Both the position numbers and the translations under genes were made by a program. 64,000 nt of DNA from Streptomyces malaysiense. Lineage in GTDB: Bacteria > Actinomycetota > Actinomycetes > Streptomycetales > Streptomycetaceae. The stretch is taken from assembly GCF_000980885.2 (NCBI RefSeq), contig NZ_LBDA02000048.1, positions 44,793 through 108,792 of the forward strand, given 5' to 3'. This document shows, piece by piece, positions 14,728 to 26,143 of the stretch; the first letter of the stretch is position 1, and each line of letters begins with the position of its first letter. Below the pieces are notes generated by a model. It saw only the letters and a program-made list of their open reading frames with translations. It made no database searches and had not been told where the DNA came from.

Positions 14728-15464
14728 TGACTTCTGATACGACTTCTGATGCGAGCGAGATCGAGAAGCTTCGTGTACTGATCACTTCCGCCCGGGTCGT
14801 GCTCTGGGACTTCGACGGACCCATCTGCCGGCTGTTCGCCACGCACAAGGCCGAGCGGATCGCCGCGGACCTGGTGGCCTGGCTGGAGCGGCAGGGCCTG
14901 CACGGCCTGCTCACCCCGGCCGAACGCGGCACCCCGGACCCCCAGGTGGTGCTGCGCGCGGTGGGCCGCCGCCGGCCCGGCAGCGACCTCGTCACCGGCC
15001 TCGAGGAACGCCTCACCCAGGAGGAACTGCGGGCCGCCGCCTCCGCGCTGCCCACCGCCTGGGCCGACCCGCTGATCCGCACCTGGACGGCCGTCGGCAC
15101 CCGGCTCGCCGTCACCACCAACAACTCGCCCCGCGTGGTGCGCAGCTACCTGGAGACCCGGGGCCTGACCGCCTGCTTCGCCCCGCACCTGTACGGCCGT
15201 ACCGAGCACCTGCACCACCTCAAGCCCGACCCGCACTGCCTGCTGCGCGCCCTCAAGGCCATGGGCGCCGCCCCGGCCGCCGCCCTGATGATCGGCGACG
15301 CCCCCTCCGACCTCGCAGCCGCCCGCGACGCCGGGGTCCCCTTCCTCGGCTACGCCCGCGACGAGGCGCGGGAGAGGCCCCTGCGCACGGCCGGCGCCGA
15401 GCACGTCGTACGGTCGCTGGAACCGCTGCTGCGCCTGCTCAGGGCTGGGCGCGGGGTCGGTTAG
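14727..15464 (+). CDS. devB: DevB, HAD-superfamily phosphatase
   Basis: 245 aa from a GTG overlapping the devA stop by one nucleotide. HAD motif I is LWDFDGPICR (nucleophile Asp in DFDGP), motif II TTNNS, and motif IV IGDAPSDLAAARDAG. These identify a phosphoglycolate-phosphatase-like hydrolase. The pairing with devA is conserved in S. coelicolor. The in vivo substrate is not known. Confidence 0.85.
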   Translation: MTSDTTSDASEIEKLRVLITSARVVLWDFDGPICRLFATHKAERIAADLVAWLERQGLHGLLTPAERGTPDPQVVLRAVGRRRPGSDLVTGLEERLTQEELRAAASALPTAWADPLIRTWTAVGTRLAVTTNNSPRVVRSYLETRGLTACFAPHLYGRTEHLHHLKPDPHCLLRALKAMGAAPAAALMIGDAPSDLAAARDAGVPFLGYARDEARERPLRTAGAEHVVRSLEPLLRLLRAGRGVG

Positions 15465-15692
15465 CATGCGGACACGCGACCGGGTCACCGTCCGGCCGCG
15501 GGTACACGGGCGCGGGGTGCGGCGAGGTGCCGGGCCCCGCTCGCCGGATCGGCACAGCCGAGCGGCGGACCACCCGTTGGGCTACTCCACCGCGCCCGGA
15601 GGCCGTACCGGCCACCACGGGGGAATAGCGTTTCCCCGGAACTGCCGCCCGGCAGGTCCTCCCCCTTTGTGCGATCGATCCCGGAGCGGCCA

Positions 15693-17864
15693 GTGGGCGC
15701 ACCGTCGGTTCCCCCTACCGTCGTGGGGGAGCGCGCCGAAGCCATGCGGACGGACGCCGCCTGCCGTGCCTTCGTGGCCCGTGCCGCGGCCGCGGGGACG
15801 GCCCACGAGGGCCCGCGCCACCGCGACCACGTACTGCCGCTGACCGAACCGCTCGCCGGTCTGCTCGGCCGGGCCCCGGGCACGCTCGTGACCGTACGGC
15901 TGCCCCGCCCGGACGCGGCGCCCGCGGTGCGCACCTGGGACGGCGAGGCGGAGATCCTGCGCGCGGTCCACCGGGTGCTGCCCCGGGCGCCAAAGTGCCT
16001 GGCCGCCGGCGACGGATACGTCATCCACAGCCATGTGGACGGCCCCAGACCCCAGGACGGGCCGCCGCCGCGGGACATCGCCGCGCTGCTCGCCGCCCTC
16101 GCCCAGGTGCGCGGCACCGCGCTGCCGCCGCTGCCCCCGCACTGGCCGCGCAACCACACCGACTCCCAGGGTTTCCTGCGCACCGTCGCCCACCTCGCCG
16201 ACCGGCAGGTCCGCAGGGCCGACTGGCGCAGGTACGGCGGCCTGTGCACCGCGCTCGGCGTCCCCGAGGACGCGCTCGCCCGGTTCGCCGACCGGGTGCC
16301 CGCGCTGACCCGACGCCCCTACGTCCTGCTCCACGGCGATCTGCGCCGCACCCAACTGATCAACGCCGAGGACGGGTTGCACTGCACCGGCTGGGAACTG
16401 GCCGGCTTCGGCGACCCGTTGTACGACCTCGCCGTCCACCTCGTACGCACGCGCCGCCCGGAACCCGAGCGGGCCGCGGTCGTGCGCGCCTGGGCCGACG
16501 CGGTGGCCCGCGCCCGGCCCGCCGCCGTCGCCGGACTCGGCAAGGACCTGCCCCACTACCTCGCCCTCGAACACGCCCAGTCCCTCTACACCGAGGTCGT
16601 CCGGGCCGTCCGCGCCCTGGGCCGCTCCTTCGACCCGCGCTCCCTGGAACGGGCCACCGCCATCGTGGGCGACGCCCTGCGCGCGGCCGCCGAACCGCTG
16701 CGGCTCGGCCGGGTGCCCGGTGACGGGGAGATCGAACGGATCCTCTTCCGGCGCGGCGCCGCCCGGCCCGGCCGGCGCCCCCGGGCCATCGCCTGGTCAC
16801 CGGACCGGCGGGTCCCCGAACACCCCGACTTCCCGCACCACGCGGTCGCCGACGCCCTGTTCCTGGAGGGCGCCGCCCCGGCCGAGCGGGTGTTCAAGGG
16901 CGCCGCCCACCTCACCACCGTGCTCCGGGTGCCCGGCACCGGTTTCCCCGTCGTCGTACGGCGCGAGGTGACCGTCGTCCTGCGCCGCGAGCGCAGCTTC
17001 CTCAGCGAGCACGCCGTCCTCGCCGCCATCGAACGGTCCGGGGTGCCGGTCGCCGCCCCCCGGGTCCTCGCCCTGGGCACCAGCCACGCCACCGACCCGG
17101 CCCACCGGTACCGCGGCGACCGGTTCTCCGTCCACACCTACGAGGGCGCCCGCGACCTCGGCCGCCGGCCCGACCACCCGGTCGACGGGCTGCGCCCGCA
17201 CGAGGCGGACCACCTGGTCGACCAGCTGGCCGCGCTGACCGGGGTGGACCCGGCCGGCATCGACCCGCTCGGCGGCCGCCCCGGATTCCACGGCTGGCTC
17301 TGCGAGCAGCTCGTCGCAATGGTCGAGGCGCTGCCGAGACGGTCCCAGCAGGCGGCTCGCTTCCTCGGCCTGCCGGACGCGCCCCGGCTGCGCGAGATCC
17401 TCGCCCGCCACCGCGTCTTCGACCGGGCCCCCGCCCTGCTGCACGGCGACCTCAACCCCTGGAACCTGGTGCGCCGCGACGACGGTCCCCCGCTCACCCT
17501 CATCGACTGGGAGATGGCCCTGGTCGGGGACCCGCTGTACGAACTGGTCCGGCACATGCACCTCACCCCGACCCGGCCGGAGATCCGCGACCGCATGTTC
17601 CGCCGCTGGGCGGCCCGGCTGGACGCGCGGTACACCCATGACTGGCAGACGGACTGGCGGGTCTACCGCTGGATCGAGCTGGTGCGCTCGGCCTACGTCG
17701 ACCTCGACCGCCTGGTCACCGGATCCAGCCTGGACGCGCCCAACGTGCGTCGGGCGCTGGCGTCGTACGGCATGACGCTCGCCGCGGCGACGGCCTCGCT
17801 GGGGCTGTCCGGGCGCCCGTGGGGGCTGCCCCGGCTGGGGCTGCCGCGGCTGGAGCTCGGCTGA
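15693..17864 (+). CDS. Tandem aminoglycoside-phosphotransferase-like (APH) double kinase
   Basis: 723 aa from a GTG at 15693 with GGAG six nt upstream. It has two APH-fold domains. The N-terminal domain has HGDLRRTQL at about residue 214 and a degenerate metal motif (TGWELAGFGDPLYD, Gly for the usual Asp). The C-terminal domain has the canonical catalytic loop HGDLNPWNL at about residue 584 and IDWEMALVGDPLYE. The second domain is probably the active small-molecule or protein kinase, and the first a pseudokinase. A TetR gene follows 20 nt later on the same strand. The substrate is unknown. Confidence 0.85.
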   Translation: MGAPSVPPTVVGERAEAMRTDAACRAFVARAAAAGTAHEGPRHRDHVLPLTEPLAGLLGRAPGTLVTVRLPRPDAAPAVRTWDGEAEILRAVHRVLPRAPKCLAAGDGYVIHSHVDGPRPQDGPPPRDIAALLAALAQVRGTALPPLPPHWPRNHTDSQGFLRTVAHLADRQVRRADWRRYGGLCTALGVPEDALARFADRVPALTRRPYVLLHGDLRRTQLINAEDGLHCTGWELAGFGDPLYDLAVHLVRTRRPEPERAAVVRAWADAVARARPAAVAGLGKDLPHYLALEHAQSLYTEVVRAVRALGRSFDPRSLERATAIVGDALRAAAEPLRLGRVPGDGEIERILFRRGAARPGRRPRAIAWSPDRRVPEHPDFPHHAVADALFLEGAAPAERVFKGAAHLTTVLRVPGTGFPVVVRREVTVVLRRERSFLSEHAVLAAIERSGVPVAAPRVLALGTSHATDPAHRYRGDRFSVHTYEGARDLGRRPDHPVDGLRPHEADHLVDQLAALTGVDPAGIDPLGGRPGFHGWLCEQLVAMVEALPRRSQQAARFLGLPDAPRLREILARHRVFDRAPALLHGDLNPWNLVRRDDGPPLTLIDWEMALVGDPLYELVRHMHLTPTRPEIRDRMFRRWAARLDARYTHDWQTDWRVYRWIELVRSAYVDLDRLVTGSSLDAPNVRRALASYGMTLAAATASLGLSGRPWGLPRLGLPRLELG

Positions 17865-17884
17865 GCACTGCGTAGGCTCGCCCC

Positions 17885-18502
17885 ATGGACGAGACGGAGC
17901 CGCGCGGGTCGGGCCTGCGGGAGCGCAAGAGGCAGCGGATGTTCCAGGAGATCTCGGACGTCGCGGTACGGCTGTTCCTGGAGCGGGGTTTCGACGCGGT
18001 GTCGGTGGCGGAGGTGGCCGCCGCCGCCGGCATCTCCAAGCCGACCCTCTTCCGGTACTTCCCGGCCAAGGAGGACCTGGTCCTGCACCGGATCGCGGAC
18101 CACGAGGCGGAGGCCGCGCGGGTGGTCGCGGGCGAGCCGGACCCGGTCGACGCGCTGCGCCGGCACTTCCTCGCGGGCCTGGAGCGGCGCGACCCGGTCA
18201 CCGGGCTCAACGACCACCCCCAGGTGCTCGCCTTCCACGCCCTGCTCTACGGCACCCCGTCCCTGGTCGCGCGCGCCTACCGGCACCAGGAGCGCTCGGA
18301 GGCGGCCCTCGCCGAGGCGCTCGGCGGCGATCTGGACGCCCGGCTCGCGGCCGGGCAGATCATCGCCGTCCAGCGGATCCTCGCCCTGGACAACTGGCGG
18401 CGGATCGCGGCGGGCGAGAAGGTCGCCGACATCGCGCCGGAGGCGGTGCGGGCGGCGGAGCGGGCGTTCGGGCGGCTGGCGGGTGTGTCGGCCGAGGGGT
18501 GA
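17885..18502 (+). CDS. TetR-family transcriptional regulator
   Basis: 205 aa. The N-terminal helix-turn-helix spans about residues 14-60 (RMFQEISDVAVRLFLERGFDAVSVAEVAAAAGISKPTLFRYFPAKEDLV), a textbook TetR DNA-binding domain. The C-terminal ligand domain is all-helical without a recognisable class. It may be co-transcribed with the double-kinase gene 20 nt upstream. Two AT-rich dyads just beyond its 3' end, in front of the HelD-like ATPase gene, are plausible binding sites. Confidence 0.9.
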   Translation: MDETEPRGSGLRERKRQRMFQEISDVAVRLFLERGFDAVSVAEVAAAAGISKPTLFRYFPAKEDLVLHRIADHEAEAARVVAGEPDPVDALRRHFLAGLERRDPVTGLNDHPQVLAFHALLYGTPSLVARAYRHQERSEAALAEALGGDLDARLAAGQIIAVQRILALDNWRRIAAGEKVADIAPEAVRAAERAFGRLAGVSAEG

Positions 18503-18530
18503 GCGGCACGGCAGCAGCTTATGAGATCGG

Positions 18531-18561
18531 GTTAAAAATTTAACTCGGTAACGATTTACCG
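18531..18561 (+). promoter_or_regulatory. Two adjacent AT-rich inverted repeats before the HelD-like gene
   Basis: GTTAAA-AA-TTTAAC (18531-18544) is followed by CGGTAA-CGAT-TTACCG (18546-18561), ending 13 nt before the ATG at 18575. Both are perfect and stand out in very GC-rich surroundings. Their position between a TetR gene and its downstream neighbour suggests operators overlapping the promoter. No rifamycin-associated element was seen. Confidence 0.55.
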
Positions 18562-18574
18562 TACGCTGGGCGGC

Positions 18575-20632
18575 ATGACGCCACGCCCCGCCCTCACCGA
18601 CGCCCTGCGCGCCGAGCGCGCCCACCACGACGACTGCCGGACCGCCCTCGCCGCGATGATCGAGGGCGCCGCGGAGCAGGTCGTCATCGGCGAGGACGTC
18701 TCCGCCTCCGGCGCCGACGCCGAGGTCCTCGGCCACCTGCTGCGCAGCCAGGCCAAGGCGCTGCGCGAACTCCCGCCGGGGCCCCTGTTCTTCGGCCGCC
18801 TGGACTTCGCCCGCGACCACCCCGAGCACGGCGGACTCCCCTTCCACCTCGGGCGGCTGCGGATCACCGACGGCCCCGCCGCCCCGCCCCTGGTGGTCGA
18901 CTGGCGGGCCCCGGTCTCCCGAGCCTTCTACCAGGCGAGCGCCCGCGATCCCCAGGGCGTGGCGGTACGCCGGCGGTTCGGCTGGGCACCCGGCAGCACC
19001 GGGGAGACGGCCGACCTCACCGGCTTCGAGGACGAGCACCTGGAGGACGGTGGCGCGGGCGGTGGCGGGACCGCGGCCGGGACGCTCCGGCCGGACGGCA
19101 TCGTCGCCCACGAACTGGAGCGCCCCCGCGTCGGCCCGATGCGGGACATCGCCGCCACCATCCAGCCCGAGCAGGACGACCTCGTGCGCGCCGCCCTGGC
19201 CGACTCGGTGTGCGTACAGGGCGCCCCCGGCACCGGCAAGACCGCCGTCGGGCTGCACCGCGCCGCCTACCTGCTCTACACCCACCCCAAGCGGCTCCAG
19301 CGCGCCGGACTGCTGATCCTCGGCCCCAACCGCACCTTCCTCGCCTACATCTCCGAGGTACTGCCCGCGCTCGGCGAGAGCGGCGTGCGCCAGTCCACCC
19401 TCCTGGACGAGATCGCCCGCCATCCGGTCACCGGCACCGACCCGGCGCCGGCGGCCGCCCTCAAACACGACCCCCGCATGGCCGAGGTGCTGCGCCGGGC
19501 GCTGTACGCGCGGGTGACCACGGACGGTGTGAGCGACCTCGCCGTGCCCGACGGCTCCTACCGCTGGCGGGTGAGCGCCGCCGAACTCGCCGCGATCGTA
19601 AGGGAGGTGCGCGCGCAGGAGCCGCCGTACGCCGTCGGCCGCGAGCGGGTGCGCACCCGGGTGGTACGACGGCTGCGCCATCTCGCCGAACGGCGCTCCG
19701 GGGTGCTGCCGGCCGCCTGGGTGCGGCGCATGGAGCACGCCCGGCCGCTCACCGCCCAGCTCGACCTGGTGTGGCCGAAGGTCCGCCCGGAGGAGGTGCT
19801 GGCCCGGCTCCTCACGGACAAGGAGGTGCTGGAGCGGTCGGCGCGGGGACTGCTGGAACCCGGCGAGCGGGAGGCGCTGCTGTGGGCGCGCCCGCCGCGC
19901 TCGTTCAAGTCCGTCCGCTGGTCGGCCGCCGACCTGGTCCTCCTGGACGAGCTGTCCGGGCTGATCGAACACCCCGCGGGCTACGGGCACATCGTGGTGG
20001 ACGAGGCGCAGGACCTCTCGCCGATGGAGTGCCGGGCCATCGCCCGCCGGGCCGCCTTCGGCTCGCTCACCGTGCTCGGCGACCTCGCCCAGGGCACCGC
20101 GCCGTGGGCCGCCCGGGACTGGTCCGCGCAACTGGGCCACCTCGGCCGGCCGGACGCGGCGGTGGTGTCCTTGACCACCGGGTTCCGGGTGCCGGCGGCG
20201 GTCGTGGCCCTGGCCAACCGGCTGCTTGCCCGCTTCGACGTGGCGGTGCCGCCCGCCAGATCCCTGCGCGCCGAAGGGGAGCTGACCCTGCGTCCGGCCG
20301 AGGACGTCCTCGCCGCCACGGTGACCGCCGCCCGCCGCGCCCTCGGCCGGGAGGGCTCGGTCGGGGTGATCGCGGCCGACGCGGACGTGCCCGCCCTGGC
20401 ACGGGCCCTTTCCGGCGCGGGCCTCGATCCGGCCGCCCCCGACGCCCTCGGCGCCCGTCTGGCCCTCGTCCCCGCGAGCGTGGCCAAGGGGCTGGAGTAC
20501 GACCACGTCATCGCGGTGGAACCGGCCGCCGTCGCCGAGGCGGAGGAGCGGGGCGCGCACCGGCTGTACGTGGTGCTGACCCGGGCGGTGTCGCGCCTGG
20601 ACGTGGTGCACGGGCGGCCGCTGCCGTTCTGA
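18575..20632 (+). CDS. HelD/HelR-like superfamily I ATPase
   Basis: 685 aa. It has a UvrD-like P-loop GAPGTGKTAVGLHRAAYLL near residue 213, Walker B-like VVDEAQDLSPMECRAI near 475, a GDLAQGTAPW motif near 500, and C-terminal motif V/VI (SVAKGLEYDHVI, LYVVLTRAVSRLDVVHGR). An N-terminal helical region precedes the ATPase domain. This combination matches HelD-type proteins, which remove or recycle stalled RNA polymerase. Actinobacterial HelR members also protect polymerase from rifamycins. Assignment to the HelR subgroup is not secure from sequence alone. Confidence 0.82.
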   Translation: MTPRPALTDALRAERAHHDDCRTALAAMIEGAAEQVVIGEDVSASGADAEVLGHLLRSQAKALRELPPGPLFFGRLDFARDHPEHGGLPFHLGRLRITDGPAAPPLVVDWRAPVSRAFYQASARDPQGVAVRRRFGWAPGSTGETADLTGFEDEHLEDGGAGGGGTAAGTLRPDGIVAHELERPRVGPMRDIAATIQPEQDDLVRAALADSVCVQGAPGTGKTAVGLHRAAYLLYTHPKRLQRAGLLILGPNRTFLAYISEVLPALGESGVRQSTLLDEIARHPVTGTDPAPAAALKHDPRMAEVLRRALYARVTTDGVSDLAVPDGSYRWRVSAAELAAIVREVRAQEPPYAVGRERVRTRVVRRLRHLAERRSGVLPAAWVRRMEHARPLTAQLDLVWPKVRPEEVLARLLTDKEVLERSARGLLEPGEREALLWARPPRSFKSVRWSAADLVLLDELSGLIEHPAGYGHIVVDEAQDLSPMECRAIARRAAFGSLTVLGDLAQGTAPWAARDWSAQLGHLGRPDAAVVSLTTGFRVPAAVVALANRLLARFDVAVPPARSLRAEGELTLRPAEDVLAATVTAARRALGREGSVGVIAADADVPALARALSGAGLDPAAPDALGARLALVPASVAKGLEYDHVIAVEPAAVAEAEERGAHRLYVVLTRAVSRLDVVHGRPLPF

Positions 20633-20658
20633 GCGGCGCGCCGGGCAGCGTGCCGGAC

Positions 20659-21133
20659 ATGACCGGACTCGCACAACGCGCCGACGAGGCAGCGGACTTC
20701 GCCGCCTTCCGGGAGATCCCACCACCACCCTCGCCGATCTGCTCGGGGTGGAGCAGGTCATGGACATCGGGATACGGCCGCTGCGGGGGCCGGTGCCCCG
20801 GCCGGCGGGACCGGCGCTCACCGTGAGCTGTCCGCCCGGCGACAACCTCGTGCTGCACGCGGCCGTCCACCGCGCCGCCCCCGGCTCGGTGACCGTGGTC
20901 GGGTCCGGCGATCCGCGGTACGCCCCGCCCGGCGGCCACGTGTGCGCCGTGGGCCCGGCGGGGCGGCACCGCCGGATTCGTCGCCGACGGACTGGTCCGC
21001 GATCTCGCCGAGGTGCGTGACCTGGGCTTCCCCGTCTTCGCCCGGGGGGTCGTGCCCGTCCCGGGCGCGAAGGAGATCACGACTGCCTTCGGCCGGCCAG
21101 GAGATGCTGAAGGCGCGGGGGTTCGAGGGGTGA
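20659..21133 (+). pseudogene. Decayed RraA-like gene (frameshifted)
   Basis: Pieces of one ancestral protein occur in different frames: TTLADLLGVEQVMDIGIRPL, GPALTVSCPPGDNLVLHAAV, GSVTVVGSGDPRYA, GGTAGFVADGLVRDLAEV and FPVFARGVVPVPGAKEI. The order and motifs (PPGDNL, GGxxGFVxDGxVRD) match the RraA/4-hydroxy-4-methyl-2-oxoglutarate aldolase-like fold. Several frameshifts or small deletions separate the pieces. The original start is probably the ATG at 20659 (MTGLAQRADEAADFAAF). Confidence 0.75.
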
Positions 21134-21182
21134 GGCGAGGGGGGTTTCCCTCAAGCCGCTCCGGGGCCGATCCTGGACGGTG

Positions 21183-21659
21183 ATGCTGCTCTTCCTCGAC
21201 GTCGACGGCCCGCTCATCCCGTTCGGGGCGGCGGACCGCGCGTACCCGGTCCACGACGGCCCGCCCGTGCCCGCCGGCGGACACCCGCTGCTCACCCGCG
21301 TCGACCCGGCGCTCGGCCGCCGCCTCGCCGCCCTGGGCTGCGAGCTGGTGTGGGCCACCACCTGGCTGGACGAGGCCAACGCCGTGCTCGCGCCCTGGCT
21401 GGGCCTGCCCGCGCTGCCCGTCGTGCGGTGGCCGGACGAGGACGGCCCGCCCGGTCCGCCGCACTGGAAGACCCGCCCACTGGTCGCCTGGGCGGCGGGC
21501 CGCGCCTTCATCTGGGTGGACGACGAGATCACCGAGGCCGACCGCGCCTGGACCGCCGCGCACCACCCGGGACCGGCGCTCCTGCACCGGGTGGACCACC
21601 GGTACGGCCTGACGGAGGCCGACTTCCGGATCCTGGCGGACTGGTCGGCGGCGGCCTGA
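21183..21659 (+). CDS. HAD-like hydrolase
   Basis: 158 aa. It starts with the HAD nucleophile motif LLFLDVDGPLIPFG (DxD), then WATTWLDEAN as motif II, and WVDDEITEADRAW as the acidic C-terminal motif. It is short and lacks an obvious cap domain. The substrate is unknown. A GTG one codon earlier (21180) is an equally possible start. It is convergent with the UvrA-like gene. Confidence 0.8.
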   Translation: MLLFLDVDGPLIPFGAADRAYPVHDGPPVPAGGHPLLTRVDPALGRRLAALGCELVWATTWLDEANAVLAPWLGLPALPVVRWPDEDGPPGPPHWKTRPLVAWAAGRAFIWVDDEITEADRAWTAAHHPGPALLHRVDHRYGLTEADFRILADWSAAA

Positions 21660-21662
21660 ACC

Positions 21663-24041
<2,379 letters not shown>

Positions 24042-24127
24042 GGTAGCCGGGGGCGCGGGAGAACCGCTTCTCCGATTCTGACCGGTTCCGGTACGTGCCC
24101 GCCCGGCCGCCCCTAGGCTCCGCCTCC

Positions 24128-25372
24128 GTGACGCTGTCTTCGAGCAAACCCCTCCCGGACGAAACCGCCGTCCCGCTGTGGCGGGACACCCGCTTCACCC
24201 TCCTCCTGTGCGCCCGGGTCGTCTCCGTGCTGGGGAACGGCTTCGCGCGCGTGGCCCTCGCCTTCGCCGTGCTCGCGCTGCCCGGCGCGGGCCCCGGCCG
24301 GCTGTCGCTGGTCCTGGCCTGCCAGGCGTTGCCACAGCTGCTGTTCGTGCTGGTGGGCGGGGTGATCGCGGACCGGATGTCCCGCTCGGCGCTGATGGCC
24401 CTGGCGGATGTCCTCGGCGCGGGGGCGTACGGCGCACTGGCCGCGATGGTGCTGACGGGCGTGGCCCCGCTGCCCGCGATGTGCGTCCTCGCCGTCCTGG
24501 CGGGCACGGCGACGGCCCTGTTCGCGCCCGCCTCCGAGGGCCTCGTCCCGCTCCTCGTCCCCAAGGAGCGCCTCCAGCGCGCCAACGGCCTGCTGCGGGT
24601 GGGCACCAACACCTCCCTGCTGCTGGGCCTGTCCCTGTCCGGGGTGACCGTGGCGGTGGTGGGCGCGGGCTGGGCGCTCGCGCTGAACGCCGTCTCCTTC
24701 GTGGTCAGCGCGGCCCTGACGGCCCGGCTGCGGGTGCCCAGGCGGCCCCGCGGCGCCTCCTCCGGCTGGACCGAACTGAAGGAGGGCTGGCGGGAGTTCG
24801 CCTCCCGGCAGTGGCTGTGGGTGGTGGTCGCGCAGTACGCCCTCGTGGTCGCCGCGCTCAACGCCAACGCGGGGGTCCTGGGCCCCCTGATGGCCACACG
24901 GCACCTGGGCGGCGCGCGGGCGTGGTCGGTCGTCGTGGCCGCCCAGGCGGTCGGCACCGTCGCGGGTGCGGGCCTGGCCGCCCGGGTACGGGTCTCCCGC
25001 CCCCTCCTCGTGGCCGTCCTGTGCACCTTCCCCGCCGCCGTGCCGGTCGCCCTCCTCGCGCTGCCCGCCCCGCTCTGGGCGATCGTCCCGGCGATGTTCG
25101 CCTCGGGCCTCGCGAGCGACGTCTTCGGTGTCCTGTGGGCCACGACCATCCACCGCGAGGTCCCCGAGCACGCCCTCTCCCGGGTCAGCTCCTACGACTG
25201 GTTCGGCTCCCTCTCCTTCGCCCCGCTGGGCCTCCTGGTGGCGGGCCCCACGGCCGCGGCGGTGGGGCCGGGGCGGGCGCTGGCGGGCTGCGCGGCGCTG
25301 ATCACGCTGGCGACGGCGGCGGCGCTGCTCTCCCCGCAGGTACGGAACATGCGCGGCCCGCGGGAGAGCTGA
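24128..25372 (+). CDS. MFS transporter
   Basis: 414 aa with about twelve hydrophobic segments (FTLLLCARVVSVLGNGFARVALAFAVLAL first). It has the MFS loop 2-3 motif GGVIADRMSRSALMALADV and is of the drug/enterobactin exporter type. The GTG at 24128 (MTLSSSKPLPDE) is chosen; the in-frame extension to 24095 is low-complexity. It is divergent from the UvrA-like gene and convergent with the nucleotidyltransferase, with a shared terminator. The substrate is not predictable. Confidence 0.88.
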   Translation: MTLSSSKPLPDETAVPLWRDTRFTLLLCARVVSVLGNGFARVALAFAVLALPGAGPGRLSLVLACQALPQLLFVLVGGVIADRMSRSALMALADVLGAGAYGALAAMVLTGVAPLPAMCVLAVLAGTATALFAPASEGLVPLLVPKERLQRANGLLRVGTNTSLLLGLSLSGVTVAVVGAGWALALNAVSFVVSAALTARLRVPRRPRGASSGWTELKEGWREFASRQWLWVVVAQYALVVAALNANAGVLGPLMATRHLGGARAWSVVVAAQAVGTVAGAGLAARVRVSRPLLVAVLCTFPAAVPVALLALPAPLWAIVPAMFASGLASDVFGVLWATTIHREVPEHALSRVSSYDWFGSLSFAPLGLLVAGPTAAAVGPGRALAGCAALITLATAAALLSPQVRNMRGPRES

Positions 25373-25375
25373 CGC

Positions 25376-25407
25376 GCCCCGGCACCCGGGCGCCCGGGTG
25401 CCGGGGC
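25376..25407. terminator. Bidirectional terminator
   Basis: GCCCCGGCACCCGGG (25376-25390) and CCCGGGTGCCGGGGC (25393-25407) form a perfect 15-bp stem with a CG loop. It lies between two convergent genes. Confidence 0.85.
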
Positions 25408-25456
25408 GTGCCGCCGGCCGGGGCGGGCGGCACCCGCCGGGTCGCCGCCGGCCTCC

Positions 25457-26059
25457 TCACCCGCTCCACGGCAGCACGGTCAGCTCCGGCCACTCCCCCT
25501 TCCACCGCGCGGCCTTGGCCTCGTACACCTCGCGCGGGGCGAGCACCGGGTTGGGCCGCAGGACGAGCCCGAACACATCGGCGAGCCCGTGCGGCGCGTA
25601 GACGGCCCACTCACCGCCGGCCTCCAGGCGCACCCCCAGACAGCAGGCCGTCGCCGCGAACGAGTCGATGGCGGCCTCCGTCGACCCGTACGGCGGGCAG
25701 GGCACCCCGAACTTCCGCTCGTACCAGAGGTGCACCCGCGCCTCATTGCGGATCTCCACCTCGGCGGGCACCCCCGCGAACACCTCGCGCCCCGCCCGGA
25801 TCACCGCGTCCTCCGCCGCCCAGGACAGATCGGTGTCATCGAAGTAGAAGAGGTCGTAGTCCTTGATGCCGTGGCCCGGCGGCCTCCCCGTCACCACGTT
25901 CCACACCGTCTGGAACAGACACCCTGCCGTCAGGTACCACCCGGGCAGCCCCAGCTCTGCGGCCCTGCCCAGCACGTCGACCAGCACCTCGTTCCGTCCG
26001 AGCACATCCCGAAGCCCGTCCTGTTCCCCCGCCGGAAGCCGCCCCGGCATCCGCACCAC
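25457..26059 (-). CDS. Nucleotidyltransferase-fold protein (DUF925-like)
   Basis: 200 aa. The motif GWYLTAGCLFQTVWN followed by GHGIKDYDLFYFDDTDLSWAAED is the nucleotidyltransferase-like active region (GxxxxxW and DxD/DxxFF) of the DUF925/NTP_transf_6 family. The C-terminal part has DSFAATACCLGVR and LADVFGLVLRPNP, also typical. Function unknown. An internal ATG (MPGRLPAG) is an alternative start. Confidence 0.8.
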   Translation of the reverse strand: MVRMPGRLPAGEQDGLRDVLGRNEVLVDVLGRAAELGLPGWYLTAGCLFQTVWNVVTGRPPGHGIKDYDLFYFDDTDLSWAAEDAVIRAGREVFAGVPAEVEIRNEARVHLWYERKFGVPCPPYGSTEAAIDSFAATACCLGVRLEAGGEWAVYAPHGLADVFGLVLRPNPVLAPREVYEAKAARWKGEWPELTVLPWSG

Positions 26060-26143
26060 CCACCTGATCGCGTGCTGCTCCCTCTCGGACGGAGGGCACT
26101 ATATGCCGTCCCGTCCCGCGGACGTCCGCCCGCCGGCCCATGG

